A DNA stretch of 64,000 nt from Eukaryota sp. TZLM1-RC (GCA_040285825.1 JAUPSS010000003.1:2728001-2792000); one strand, 5' to 3'; shown: positions 11,121-21,479, counted from the stretch's first letter. Numbers and translations are program-made. Notes: generated from the letters alone by a model not told the origin.

Positions 11121-12215
11121 ATGGGAAGACATCGCAAAAAACGAACTCACCGCAAACCCACGGATGAACAATACGGTGAAGGGGTGCCTCGGGTTCTCAT
11201 CTCTGAAAAAGGAGAGGTCACTCGCTCTCTCAAGCATCTTATCACTGATCTCCGTCAAGTTTTCTCCCCAAACACATCAAAACAACTCAAGGTTCGCAAG
11301 AATAACACTCTCAATGATTTTCTCTCTGTCGCAGGTCCTCTCAACATATCACACCTTCTTTTCATCTCACAAACCGAAATCGCTCCATATCTCCGCATAT
11401 GTCGCCTTCACCAAGGCCCAACTCTAACTTTTCGCGTCAATTCCTTCACCCTCATGCGCGATGTTGCTTCCTTCCGAACTGCTAACAACCTCCCAAACGC
11501 TGCTGGAGGTACCAACTACACCAACCCCCCTGTTCTAGTAATGTCTGGCTTCTCTACCGGAAACATCGATTCTGCCGCCCTTGAGCTAATGTCTACTACT
11601 TTTCAACAAGTATTACCACCTCTTGACGTGTCAACAGTCAAGCTAAGTCAATGTAAACGTGTGCTTTTGGTCCACAAGACACCAGATGACCAAGTCGAAA
11701 TAAGACATTATTCAATAGCAAGTACTAAACCCTCTTCGAGTCGCATCTTGTCTTCATTAGCCAAAAACAGCTTACCAAAGAATATTGGCCAAGTTGAGGA
11801 CGTTGCTCAGATCCTGAATGATGCAGGATATCAATCTGAAGTAGAGGAAGAGGAGAAGGGTAAGAGTAGGGTGAAGTTGGTTGAGATTGGGCCCAGGTTG
11901 AGTTGCTCCTTGTATAAAGTGGAAGAAGGTGTTTGTGAAGGAGGGGTTTTGTTTCATGAATACCAGTCTAAGTCAGCTGAAGAAGTGCAAGAGCTGAAAG
12001 AGAAAGAGCAGATACGTAAGCAGAGGAAGAGGGAAATGGAGAAGGTCAGACAGAAGAGGAGAGAGGAGGCAGAGAGGAAGGTGCATGAGGAGAAGGAGAA
12101 GGCCAAGGAAGAGAGGAGAAAAGAAATGAAGGAGAGTGAGAAAGATGAAGGGGAAGAGGTTGGTAGTAAGAGGAGGAGAGGGGGAAAGGGAGGTAAAGAG
12201 AAGAGATCACGATGA
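11121..12215 (+). CDS. SSF1: ribosome biogenesis factor SSF1/Peter Pan (Brix domain)
   Basis: A 364-aa Brix-domain protein of the SSF1/SSF2/PPAN family, a nucleolar factor for large ribosomal subunit assembly and 27S pre-rRNA processing. I chose the ATG at 11121 because it gives MGRHRKKRTHRKP, the basic start typical of the family; the frame is open upstream from a GTG at 11040. Family motifs in order are a short N-terminal basic patch, RSLKHLITDLRQVFSP, NTLNDFLSVAGPL, HLLFISQTE, GPTLTFRV and FQQVLPPLDVSTVKLSQCKRVLL. Then comes GPRLSCSLYKVEEGV, the C-terminal Brix signature, and a long Lys/Glu/Arg coiled tail. No intron. The gene starts about 90 bp after a LINE fragment. Confidence 0.88.
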   Translation: MGRHRKKRTHRKPTDEQYGEGVPRVLISEKGEVTRSLKHLITDLRQVFSPNTSKQLKVRKNNTLNDFLSVAGPLNISHLLFISQTEIAPYLRICRLHQGPTLTFRVNSFTLMRDVASFRTANNLPNAAGGTNYTNPPVLVMSGFSTGNIDSAALELMSTTFQQVLPPLDVSTVKLSQCKRVLLVHKTPDDQVEIRHYSIASTKPSSSRILSSLAKNSLPKNIGQVEDVAQILNDAGYQSEVEEEEKGKSRVKLVEIGPRLSCSLYKVEEGVCEGGVLFHEYQSKSAEEVQELKEKEQIRKQRKREMEKVRQKRREEAERKVHEEKEKAKEERRKEMKESEKDEGEEVGSKRRRGGKGGKEKRSR

Positions 12216-13340
12216 AAATTTTGAGATTTTTTAGTTTTTTTAGTTTTTTAGTTTTCTCATTTGTTACATAATTTTGACTGTTTTAATTAAATAATGAACT
12301 TTTTTACTTCTTTCTATTTAAAATTACCACCTAGAATGGGTTTATTTCACGAGTGGGGAGTCAGCAAGTTTACACATATGTAATACTCTCTCGGGTTTCA
12401 ATTAAATTGGTTAAGATTACAACAACAATATGAGGAAAACTATTTCGACACAGCAACAAACCGTAAAATGTCGATGGCTTTTTCTTGTAAACACAATCAT
12501 CTTATTTTTCAACCATTTGGTGAGAGGCAGGGCCCTCGTCTTCCCAAAAAAGTGTAACAACAATGTCGTAATAGTGAATAACCAATTCAAAGGTCGCCAC
12601 CTGTGCATTTCCACTGCAATGACCAAAGGAAATAATTGCCACGTCATCGTGGGTGATTTGATGTGATTCAACGAGTAACACACGAATGTCACAGATGATC
12701 CAACTGCTGAACAACAAGTACTAGATAGATGGTGTTATCAAAAGTCAGATGAGAATCAAAATTGTTGGTAACACAATTTGTTTGAGGTTTGTAACAGAAG
12801 GATTTTCAAGAAATTCGTATTTTCGTTATTTAAAGCTCTTCCTCGTTATATTAACTCCATTTTGAATAACATTACGGAGTTTTAAAACAAGCGAGTTACT
12901 ATGCAAGTGAATAGCGAAAATCTCTCATCTTTCAAATGATGGAGTTTCAGTAGGGCAAAGCTACAGCCCCGCTGATCTCTTCGAAGCAAAGATCAATGGA
13001 TAGATTTCGAACCATCTTATATCGATCAACTCTACTGTTGATGCCATCAACTTTTACTACACAATTACCTTCACATGTTGGCTCTATCGGAACATCTTCT
13101 GACCTGTTTCTGGCAATTCACATTTAAGCCAAAGAGCAGTACTTTGCTGTTAATGAATCAGAAAAAGGGAACAATCCGTCATGTACCAATTTGATGAAAT
13201 CAGATAAACAATCTGTATCGAAACCAGTGCAGTCGATTGCAAATTTTGTCTAATCCCTTATTTATCAAAATAAAAAAAGGGTCAGCCATTTTATTATTAA
13301 AAAATTAAAACAAATGATGGTACAACCAGTGAACAACTAG
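12216..13340. other. intergenic region with a possible LINE scrap
   Basis: Overlapping open frames on both strands at 12417-12717 show no family resemblance. At about 12790-12893 (plus) a short frame reads RIFKKFVFSLFKALPRYINS and ends in TAA; it resembles the LINE tail motif NRIVFSIFKAIPEM and may be a very old fragment. The rest shows nothing. Confidence 0.35.
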
Positions 13341-13751
13341 GAAGAACAATGTTGTTGTGTTGAACCAACAACACTGGGAATCCCTTGTATTCAAACTGTC
13401 GAGGAACAATTATACTCATGCACTCCCTTTGAAGTGGAACAATTTCATTCTCATTGGATCTTACTTGATCCAGAACCTTCAATACCGCCCTGTGACAGCG
13501 ACGTCCCTGTTGATACTAGACAACAGCTATCTCGAGAATTTGTTTCAGAAACGGCCCAATTGACTGAAGCTCATTTGATGAAGCTCAGAGAGGTTTTACA
13601 TGAGCAACAAGCAACAATTGTTCAACAGTTGAACGAACCTCAACTTGTACAATCGTCTGACATTGTGGGTGCTAGGAGGGCTAGAAGAAGGCCAAGATGT
13701 GGTATATGTTTTCAGGAAGGGCACAATCGTTCTACATGTTCCAACAGATAG
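13341..13751 (+). CDS. zinc-knuckle protein, start unresolved
   Basis: An open frame ending in a C-x2-C-x4-H-x4-C zinc knuckle (CGICFQEGHNRSTC) preceded by a basic run (RRARRRPR). Such knuckles bind single-stranded nucleic acid and occur in retroelement Gag proteins, MULE-type transposases and some host RNA-binding proteins. The frame is open from about 13341 but has no ATG; a GTG lies at 13434, so a 5' exon may exist or the element may be broken. The middle is helical and Gln/Glu-rich. The knuckle resembles one near the N-terminus of the 46-kb LINE (CSICGISGHNSRTC), so a transposon origin is possible. Confidence 0.4.
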   Translation, partial: EEQCCCVEPTTLGIPCIQTVEEQLYSCTPFEVEQFHSHWILLDPEPSIPPCDSDVPVDTRQQLSREFVSETAQLTEAHLMKLREVLHEQQATIVQQLNEPQLVQSSDIVGARRARRRPRCGICFQEGHNRSTCSNR

Positions 13752-14129
13752 GTAATAAAAGATGTTGTTAAGGTTCTGTAAGTTTGGAGAGGTGAAGTCG
13801 AAGGTTTATGCACATGGATAACACAAATTTGCACACGTGCAACATTTTTGAAAAATTCTGGTTGAAATTTGCAAAATTTGCGGTTTAGCTGCCGATCAAC
13901 AATGACATGGAAAACAGTTGATAATCGTTGTTTGTTGCAAAAAACAGTATATTTATATTTGGTTCTCCATCTTATCCTTGTTATGGTTGTTACAATTCAA
14001 ACATGTCTAAAGGTGCTTCAATTCCCCCTCAAAGTTAAGTAGATCACCTTACCTTACTTTATTTTTCATCAAAGCCTGGTGCTGTTTGCAGAAAAGGAAC
14101 TTTATAGATTGAAATCACAAAATTAAGAT
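13752..14129. other. intergenic region
   Basis: The space between the ends of two convergent frames. A palindromic GCACACGTGC lies near 13837. Nothing else is supported. Confidence 0.4.
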
Positions 14130-14582
14130 CTACAAGTTAAGAAAATGGTCAATAACGTCAGCCATTGGATGTTGGGGATCATAGTGCTTCTTCATGAAGG
14201 ACTTGTCTTCATCCAGATGTTTATCTACTGGGACGATACCAGGAAGATTGACTTCAGTGGAGTAGCGAAGAAGTCTAATCTCAATGTCAGTACTGTCCTT
14301 CTTGGCTGCATCGTTCATCAGTGCAAGGCCTTCTTTTACCATTTTGAGTTTAGTGTAGGGATTCCACTTGAATGAAGCAAGGATAGCTTTTGCTACTCCA
14401 TTGTAGGCACGGAGCAAAGGATCTTTTTGCTTGTTGGTCAACTTCAAAAGTTGATTGGCAATTCTTTCATTATTTTCAACATGGCGATAAAGATGACGGG
14501 CATCAGACAAAACACTGGCAGTAGTTGGCGTAACCAATGCCATCAGAACGGCAACGATAGTGGCTAGAGTTAGAAATCGCAT
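14130..14582 (-). CDS. secreted protein resembling a bacterial (Bacteroidota-type) family
   Basis: A 150-aa protein. The ATG at 14582 gives MRFLTLATIVAVLMALVTPTTA, a clear signal peptide; an upstream non-ATG start would bury it. The mature part is mostly helical: an N-terminal arm with Lys, Asn and Gln, then KWNPYTKLKMVKEGLALM, DIEIRLLRYSTEVNLPG and LDEDKSFMKKHY. I recall the same succession (WNPYTKL ... EIRFLRF...NxP...EEDK) from short uncharacterised Bacteroidota proteins. The fold may be TPR-like. The function is unknown. If the similarity holds, transfer from bacteria followed by gain of a eukaryotic secretion signal is possible. No intron. Confidence 0.6.
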   Translation of the reverse strand: MRFLTLATIVAVLMALVTPTTASVLSDARHLYRHVENNERIANQLLKLTNKQKDPLLRAYNGVAKAILASFKWNPYTKLKMVKEGLALMNDAAKKDSTDIEIRLLRYSTEVNLPGIVPVDKHLDEDKSFMKKHYDPQHPMADVIDHFLNL

Positions 14583-14895
14583 TGTGCAACAGAAATGGAA
14601 AGTGTAAACGAAAGTTGCCTTTTCACAGCTCAATCAAATGCCAGATCAAATGCCATTTCTACATATAAAGAGAATAATCGATGCACTGGTAACTATCAAT
14701 GTACTTGGCTGATGTAAGTAATCGAATTTTAAGGTTTAACTGCTGAAAAACGACATGTAGCTTTCTTTTGAACAGCATCTGTTATGGATATGACGACAAA
14801 GATTCAACCCGTGAAGACCTTCTATGTTAGCACGATACACATTCACAGTTGCTTTTATGTACATTATTCATTTAAAAGTGATGAAAATTACAGTC
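14583..14895. other. intergenic region
   Basis: Contains the promoter side of the minus-strand secreted protein and the 3' side of the ubiquitin-like gene. Nothing further is seen. Confidence 0.4.
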
Positions 14896-15132
14896 CTACA
14901 GCCATCCTCCACGTAGCCTTACCAACAAGTCAATGGTAGATTCATTTCTGATATCATAATCTGCAAGGTACCTGTCATCCTGGAGTGTTTTCCCGGCATA
15001 AACCATACGTTGTTGCTCAATCGGTATTTCGCTCTTTTCATAGACTTGCTGCTTGAGAGATCTCACATCAGCTGGTGGAAGAACAACAAGGGTGATTGTT
15101 TTACCAGTCAGAAGGCGAACAAAAACCTGCAT
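14896..15132 (-). CDS. divergent ubiquitin-like protein ending RLRGG-WL
   Basis: A single 78-aa ubiquitin fold, co-linear with ubiquitin from MQVFVRLLTGKTITL to VRLRGG, followed by two extra residues (Trp-Leu) that a hydrolase would remove to expose the Gly-Gly end. Against ubiquitin, Lys11, 27, 33 and 48 are kept, while Lys6 is Arg, Lys29 is Gln and Lys63 is Asn. The Leu8-Ile44 patch is conservative (Val44), but His68 is Asp. It is therefore not canonical ubiquitin; a NEDD8-like or lineage-specific modifier is more likely. The ATG at 15132 was chosen because it coincides with the MQ[IV]FV start of the family. No intron. Confidence 0.75.
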   Translation of the reverse strand: MQVFVRLLTGKTITLVVLPPADVRSLKQQVYEKSEIPIEQQRMVYAGKTLQDDRYLADYDIRNESTIDLLVRLRGGWL

Positions 15133-15924
15133 GATTGCAAGAATGTGAAAGAGAGATTCAACTGACATAACATTTTCTCGATTGGAATTTGTGATCAAAC
15201 AAAAATATGAAAGTTTCGCCACATATATTTTTTAAACATACATATTTTATTCAAATAAAATAAAAATTTAACAAAAAATATGAAAACATAAAATTCGTTA
15301 CATATTCTTGTTCTTTTGTCAAAATTTATTGATGGGTGGGTGGAACTAGTTCAATATTAGAGAACTTCTATACAAAGTCAATAGAAATGCAATGGTTTTA
15401 ATGTTTCATTCTTGAACCATTTATCTACACTAAATCCAATTGAAACCATAATTTGTCAAGATACCCAGCATGAACTCCAAAGTGAAGCTAAGAGAAGACG
15501 ACCCGTTCTCCCCAGTAATTGAGACAAATATTTGTAATGTTCCTGAAAACATATTCAAATACAAGTGTTAAACAATGGTGATGTAATGTTCAAAAGAGCT
15601 GGCGATAATGGTGGTTTCTGTTGTTAGTCTGTTGATTGTCGATCACCTGATGACAATCTTCGCTATTTTATTGAATGCTTGAATAATTGAATTGAGAAGT
15701 CACTGATTGTAACTTAAGAAATAATCATTCACTTATTGGTTTAAATTCAAAAGATAAATTAAAAAAACGCAAGTTCAATAGTCAGGTAATCATTGGACAT
15801 CATTACTGGGCAATTGTATACAAGGTTGTAAAAGGTACAGGTTACAACCCATAACAAACACACTATAAGAGGTTACGACTGCTACACCATTAAATACTTT
15901 TTTATTGAAAAAATTAATTACAAA
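15133..15924. other. AT-rich intergenic region
   Basis: No convincing gene; the minus-strand frame at 15790-15999 overlaps the LINE fragment and is a shadow. The promoter of the ubiquitin-like gene should lie at the left end. Confidence 0.4.
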
Positions 15925-16520
15925 ATAGTTCGTGATGTGACATATGAGATGTTCAAGTGTTACAATTTTAGTTGCAAAGTAGAACCGTTGTTGAAGCATT
16001 ATAGCGATAATAATCTGTTTAATTCACGTCGAGGTGATTTAATTGCTCTTTTTGTGGATTCCTCTCAAGTTGTTGTTGATTTTACTACAGTTGATCCCTT
16101 TGCTTTTATTTATCGTGATGATGTTTTACTTAGTAGTGCTAATGGTCATTTAAACAAGGCTGAAGATCGTAAAAGAGATAAATATACTGAGATATTAAAT
16201 GATTTAAATAAGAATCTTTACTCGAAGTTTTCGTTTGTTCCTTTTGCCTTTTCGATTTTTGGCAACATTGGACAGTCTGCCTTGAATTTTATCAATGATT
16301 TTGGTAATTTATGTCGTTCAAGTAGTAAGAATTTTGCAGGGAATTTATGGAAGAATCGTATCATTTTCGCTTTGTACAGAAGTGTTCCCAAGTACTTGAG
16401 TTTAATGATGTCTAAGCTGTATAAGGATTCATCAAGAGTTGGCGTGGAGAATTTTGTTTCTTATGTGTTTTAGTTTGTATTTGTTTTGTTTTGATTCTTC
16501 GTAGAAAATAAAATTAATAA
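15925..16520 (+). mobile_element. LINE 3' fragment, group D
   Basis: A 5'-truncated LINE tail with an uninterrupted frame to the TAG at 16471-16473. It starts within the VRDVTYEMF segment (compare HDAVRDQLY in other copies). It then shows RRGDLIALF, VVVDFTTVDP, the KRDKY block, PFAFSIFGNIG and NLWKNRIIFALYRSVPKYL. It is clearly related to groups A-C but too divergent to be the same subfamily. The 3' UTR is short and A-rich (AGAAAATAAAATTAATAAATAATAA). Confidence 0.7.
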
Positions 16521-16540
16521 ATAATAACAAAATAGTTTAT

Positions 16541-16729
16541 TTAACTGGGTTTTTTAGGTTGAGCTCGAGCCTTTTTGCCAGTTGCAGTAGTTTTAATCTT
16601 TTTGGTCACCTTCTTTGATTCTGCAGCAGCTCTCTTTCCAGCATTTCGAGTATGTGCTTCTGTCTGTAGAGCAATTTCTTCGACTCGCTGCTCAGTTGTG
16701 CGGCTCTGGCTACGTGTACTGACAGGCAT
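16541..16729 (-). CDS. small Lys/Ala-rich basic protein
   Basis: A possible 62-aa protein from the ATG at 16729: an N-terminal Ser/Thr/Arg stretch, a short helix (EQRVEEIALQTEAH), then a Lys/Ala/Thr-rich basic tail (KRAAAESKKVTKK ... KKARAQPKK). The composition resembles histone H1 tails or nucleolar proteins but gives no family. It lies tail to tail with the LINE fragment. It could be a chance frame. Confidence 0.35.
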   Translation of the reverse strand: MPVSTRSQSRTTEQRVEEIALQTEAHTRNAGKRAAAESKKVTKKIKTTATGKKARAQPKKPS

Positions 16730-16798
16730 AAAAAGAGTGGATATAGTTGCATAAAATGTGTTCCCAACTAGTTGCTGTACCACTTAGTAGATATCATG

Positions 16799-16876
16799 CA
16801 AGCGGTGTTTAGCGGTTAACCGTGACCTTCCTATTACGGAAGGTGGATCACGTCATCATAGCGGTGTTTGGCGGTG
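16799..16876. repeat. direct-repeat and hairpin cluster
   Basis: AGCGGTGTTTAGCGGT-like units occur twice (about 16800-16815 and 16859-16875). Between them lie a 10-bp palindrome CGGTTAACCG (16812-16821) and a 7-bp hairpin ACCTTCC/GGAAGGT (16824-16843), followed by GATCACGTCATCA. A degraded version of the last part recurs near 40137-40170. Confidence 0.6.
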
Positions 16877-17036
16877 TCACTAGAATTTAGCCAAATCGCA
16901 ATTTTGAGTGCCGCAGAGTCTCCTAACACCATAAGTTTGTGGGAAGAGCTACCTTCAGGATAATTATTTCCTTAATTCTAGGATTATGTGACCAACAAAT
17001 ACCAAAACATAATCAATTACAAATAAATTAATCCTA

Positions 17037-17165
17037 CAAACACTCTTGCATTCAAAGCAAAGGGGAAACAAAAAAAATATGATAAAGATATTAAAGAAGC
17101 TAATACTCATAGAAGTAGACAACTTGCCTTTATTGCATTCCCATTTTCATTAAGTGGTGGGCGAT
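17037..17165 (+). mobile_element. short LINE fragment, group B
   Basis: About 40 codons matching the K-x-x-K-Y region of group B: FKAKGKQKKYDKDIKEA ... RQLAFIAFPFSLSGG. Both ends are truncated. It is embedded in sequence with no other recognisable feature. Confidence 0.6.
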
Positions 17166-17892
17166 CTTTAGATCTTTGCCCTTGAATTCAATTCACCATA
17201 AGTACAACAGGTCTTTCATAGAATAAGATAAAACAGGCGAGAAAACAAGCATATCATTATTGTGTGGAAGAATCTTGGTTGAAGGAATTTCGTCCCATTT
17301 GTTCTATGTCTCAATTTCTGAGCTTTCTTCAGTTTATTGAGTGTTGTAGCTCAATAAGATTAAACAATACTCGCCCAAATGCTACTGAATTCATTATTAA
17401 TGAAATTCAATATATATATACTATTTGCGTAATGGAACTCCTGATTTTGGAAATCAGGTGATCTCAAGGCTCTTTATCAGCTCCCAGGTGCCTCCATAAT
17501 GGGCTCTATTCTGTATGAGTTCTTATGTGGAGCCTGCAATGAAGATATTGCTAACTTTAGTTAACAAAAAGAAGAAAACATAGACACATTGAATCAGCTT
17601 GGGTTCAATAAGATGTTTAATCTGAGAAGTTCTCATAAATCATTTTTTCTATAAATTGTTACATAGATACCTTTTGAATTGCAAATAAACCAGAATTCAG
17701 AGGATCTATTTGCACAATTATACAGACAGTTTACCTTTTTTTAACTGATTGAATTCCAAGAATAGTCACGTTCTTACTTTGACATTTCAAATCTAGCCAC
17801 TTTGATTCTGTGGGCTTTTCAACGGTCACAATTTTTGTAATTTTCTCCTTTTTAATTTACCAATTTCAATTCATTTTTCCTCCTCATAAGCT
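17166..17892. other. intergenic region upstream of glycerol kinase
   Basis: An open frame at 17264-17461 has no recognisable motif and starts at GTG. Otherwise AT-rich sequence; the promoter of the glycerol kinase gene should be at the right end. Confidence 0.4.
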
Positions 17893-19597
17893 ATGGTTGC
17901 CTCCCAGCGTTACATTTGTACTATTGATTCCGGCACCACCTCCAACCGGTGCATTCTTTTCGACACTGATGACCTCTCCATCAAAGCCATTCACCAAATT
18001 GAACATCGTCAAATCTATCGTCAACCCGGCTGGGTAGAACATGACCCTAAAGAAATCATCGCCAACGTAAAGCTCTGCATTAACCAAGCTGTCTCCCAGC
18101 TTTATTCTACCGTTCCTGCCTCAAAACCATCAGAAGAAGTCATTGCCATTGGTGTCACTAACCAAAGGGAAACACTTGTTGTTTGGGATTCATCTACTGG
18201 CGAACCTCTCTACAACGCTATTGTTTGGCTAGACACCAGAACTAAGGACTGTGTAGACCAACTGGTGACTAAGCTTGGTGGCGTAAGGGCTCTTTCGGAT
18301 CAAACGGGCCTTCCCTTATCTACTTATTTTTCTGGTGTGAAACTTCGTTGGCTACTTGACAATGTACCAGCTGTGGCTGAGGCTTCTGCGAAGAAAACAC
18401 TGTTATGGGGAACTATTGACTCTTGGATTTTATACTCCCTGAGTAGGGAAAGAGTACATGTTACGGATGTGAGTAACGCGTCGAGAACTCTTTTGTTTAA
18501 TATTAAATCATTAGAGTGGGATAAACAATTGTTTGATGCTTTGGATATTCCTTTTACCGGCTATCCAGAGGTTAAACTTTCCTGTTCTGAGAGCTATGGA
18601 ACAATGGATCAGGGACCTCTAGCTGATGTTCCTTTCTGTTCTATTCTGGGGGATCAGCAGAGTGCACTTTGTGGACAAGGAGGTGTTTCTCCGAGCTCTA
18701 CCAAAGTAACTTATGGTATGTTTATTGTATTTTAAATTTCACCGCATGAACTGGGGCTTTTTTGCTCAAGAACACCGGAAGTGTACCCATATCTAGCTCG
18801 CATGGTTTGGTTACCACTATTGGTTATCAGTTCAAGTCCAATGAAGTCATTTACTGTCTAGAAGGTTTGGTCTTGTATTAATTACCACTAACAATCAGGA
18901 AGTATAGCTGTTGCTGGCTCTGCCATTCAGTTTTGTCGGGATAATCTTTGTCTCTTTTCTGATGTATCAGAGGTTGAACCTCTAGCTCGTTCTGTTGATG
19001 AAGCCGAATGTGTATGTTCTCTGCAAGTCTTCTTCCTCACATTAGGTCTTTGTTCCGGCTTTCAGTGGTTTATTCTGTCCTGTATGTTCTCTCTTTTTCA
19101 TTCCCTTCTTACCCCAGCATTGGGATCAAACTGCCAGAGGTACCATTGTTGGGATGAGCCAATATACGACAAAAGCGCATATTGTTAGATCTGTCCTCTC
19201 TTCTGTCGCTCATCAAGTATGTGACGTTATTTACGCCATGAATGAAGACACAGCGCATGTCAAGGGATTGAAGGAGCTTTCAGATCTCAAAATTGATGGT
19301 GGAATGACTTCAAATACTCTTTTATGTGAAACACAAGCTTCCCTTCTCAACTGTCCTGTCTACGTTTCCCGTGTTGCAGCTCCCGGAGGAGAGCAAAAGT
19401 CTGAAGCTACTGCATTGGGAGCTGCACTTGCTGCTGGAGTTGGTATTGGGTTTTGGGATAGTATTGAAGAAGCAGTAGAGCATCAACAGAGACATGCAAA
19501 TGTTTTGCAATACATGCCGGTCTTGGAGGAGGAGAAGAGATTGGCTGCAATAAAGAGATGGAATAAGGCCTTGGACAAGGCTAGAGGTTGGATTTAA
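17893..19597 (+). CDS. glycerol kinase
   Basis: FGGY-family glycerol kinase (ATP + glycerol to glycerol-3-phosphate), the entry step of glycerol use, usually cytosolic. It has five exons: 17893-18715, 18748-18864, 18899-19011, 19046-19081 and 19118-19597, total 522 aa, the family's normal length. Introns 2-4 are 34, 34 and 36 nt with GT...AG ends. Intron 1 (18716-18747, 32 nt) has a GTATGT donor but appears to end in AT, not AG; only this join restores TYGTGAFLLKNTGS. Motifs: IDSGTTSNRCILFD (phosphate 1), ITNQRET-type GVTNQRETLVVWD, WLDTRT, ILGDQQSALCGQ, LEGSIAVAGSAIQ and the C-terminal DGGMTSNTLLCETQASLL. The fourth exon encodes only 12 residues. ATG at 17893. Confidence 0.9.
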
Positions 19598-20314
19598 TTA
19601 ATTAGTGATTATAGTGTAATTGTATAAACTGTATATTGTTAGATAAATGTGAATATTCATGGTGATAATAAATATTACTGAGCCGAACATCACATGATAA
19701 GCTGAGCAAATACTGCGATAAATGTGCAGTTTTGACTAATTTTTGGGTTTTTCTACAAGGGAATAATATGGTGATTTAGGCAAACTAATGGATTAACGAA
19801 TATGTCAAAAAACCGATGATTTCTACCGATTTTGATCGCCAAGATTTTGTTCTTACTTTTCAATAATGCGTCTTCAGGGCGGAAGCATCTTATCGATTTA
19901 CATCATTGGAAGGGAAAAGTTTATTCTCAATAGTTGTAATTTACCAAACAAGTATGCATATTTCTATCAAAGCAGAATAATGAAATTTTCCAAATACGGG
20001 TGCCTGTTTTAAAGCTAAAACATACAATTATTTAATTTTAGCAAGTCTAATGTTTTGCAGTCTAATAGTTTGTAGATCAGACTCATTTCTGTAATTTCCA
20101 CTCAATTCTGACTCAATTCTACACTTTATGAATGTCTTCCTTGAAGCTTCTATTTGCATTTGCATTTTTGTTTTTTAGCCTTCTAGCTTGATATTTTCTG
20201 GATGATGTCCGAAGAGATTAACAATGTGTCCTTCAAAGTGTTTGAGAAGTGATGAAATGATTCAGTAATTTTTGATATTTACTAATACTATCTATACCTA
20301 GAGACAATTTTATT
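19598..20314. other. AT-rich intergenic region
   Basis: 3' region of glycerol kinase (AATAAATATTAC shortly after the stop) and then sequence with no visible gene or repeat. Confidence 0.45.
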
Positions 20315-21240
20315 TTTATTTTCAACGCTAACAAAACATTAAAAAAAGCTAGAACTCAATATCCTCAATACACGCATCAACATCATCAAATCTCTTAAGC
20401 GCGCGATTTTCATACTCTATTCCTAATTTTAACAGTGCTTTGGTCAGCATTTCTGAAATTGCTTTAAGAATACTGAAAACAATTCGGTTGTGCCCAAAAT
20501 TGAAGTTCAATACTTTTCTGCTCTTTCTTTTATTAAACTTCTGAAACCTTCGAGAAATTTAATGCCAGATATTCCAATGTTACCAAAAAAAGAAACAGCA
20601 AATAGAACCATCTAGTACTTTACATACTCAACACGTTCTAGCTGAGATAAAACTTCATTGTATTTTTTGATTTTGCACTTTTCAGCAAAGCAAAATGGAG
20701 TTTCATCTTTTTTAGCAAAAGCAATTGCTGAGTCTTTACAAACATCAACAGTGACAACATCAACAACTTTGATCACACCATCAGACCCAGGGGTAATTAA
20801 ATCAGCACGGCGTTTCCCAAAAGTATTTTCGTCTTCATTTTCAGATGACAACATTCGCACAAGTGGTTCAACAAAAGCTTCAATGTGATGACTTTTGCAC
20901 ATAGCATATAGTTGGTCTCTAACAGCATCGTGAACAACTGAGCGATATGTAATATTAAATTTGCAATTAAATACATGATTCAGATTGATGAGCTGACCAC
21001 AACGACAAATCAAACCATTTGGCACACTGCATGGCTACAAAAAGCACCTCATTCTTAAGGCAGTTGTCCATTGATGGTCATTTGATAATAAACCACAAAC
21101 ATATGGAATTTGGGAAATGAGACAATTTGAGCTACTTTTTTTAAGATCAATTAAACAATCAGCAAAAACGGGATTCTTTTCCTTAGCCAAGCTAAGACGT
21201 ACAGTAAAATTCTAGTTTTCAAAAACTTTTAGATCTTACA
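20315..21240 (-). mobile_element. LINE 3' fragment, group C, longer copy
   Basis: Same subfamily and same 3' UTR as the copy at 4764-5335 but reaching further 5'. It includes the finger CRCGQLINLNHVFNC (C-x-C-x7-H-x3-C), the HDAVRDQLYAMCKSHHIEAFVEPL helix, RRADLITPG, VVDVVTVDV, KIKKY, and, past stop codons and frame breaks below 20612, GHNRIVFSILKAISEM. The 5' part reads SLAKEKNPVFADCLIDL in broken frames. A dead copy, older than the 4.8-kb one. Confidence 0.75.
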
Positions 21241-21479
21241 GGAAATCAAACTTCTGGTTGGAATTTCTTGATTATCGGCAGGAAATCACTTGGACTATAT
21301 TTGTGGAGAGAGGCATTCGATTTCTTTCTGTAAAGACACCAAATAATCACTTACACAACATTCTATTAGATGTTGGTTTTCAGGAAAACAAGGATCAACA
21401 GACATTACATCCAATAAAATGAAGGTTCCATCCAATCCAGGTAATATGACATCACCTCTATTGTTCTTATGAAAAGCAT
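21241..21479 (-). mobile_element. LINE group A fragment
   Basis: A minus-strand scrap containing AFHKNNRGDVILPGLDGTFILLDVMSVDPC, broken on both sides. At about 21479 it joins directly to a plus-strand group B fragment. Confidence 0.6.

Noticed and set aside
12417-12717. Overlapping open frames on both strands
   Set aside because: No ATG-supported product with a recognisable motif, and three frames are open over the same 300 bp, which points to chance.
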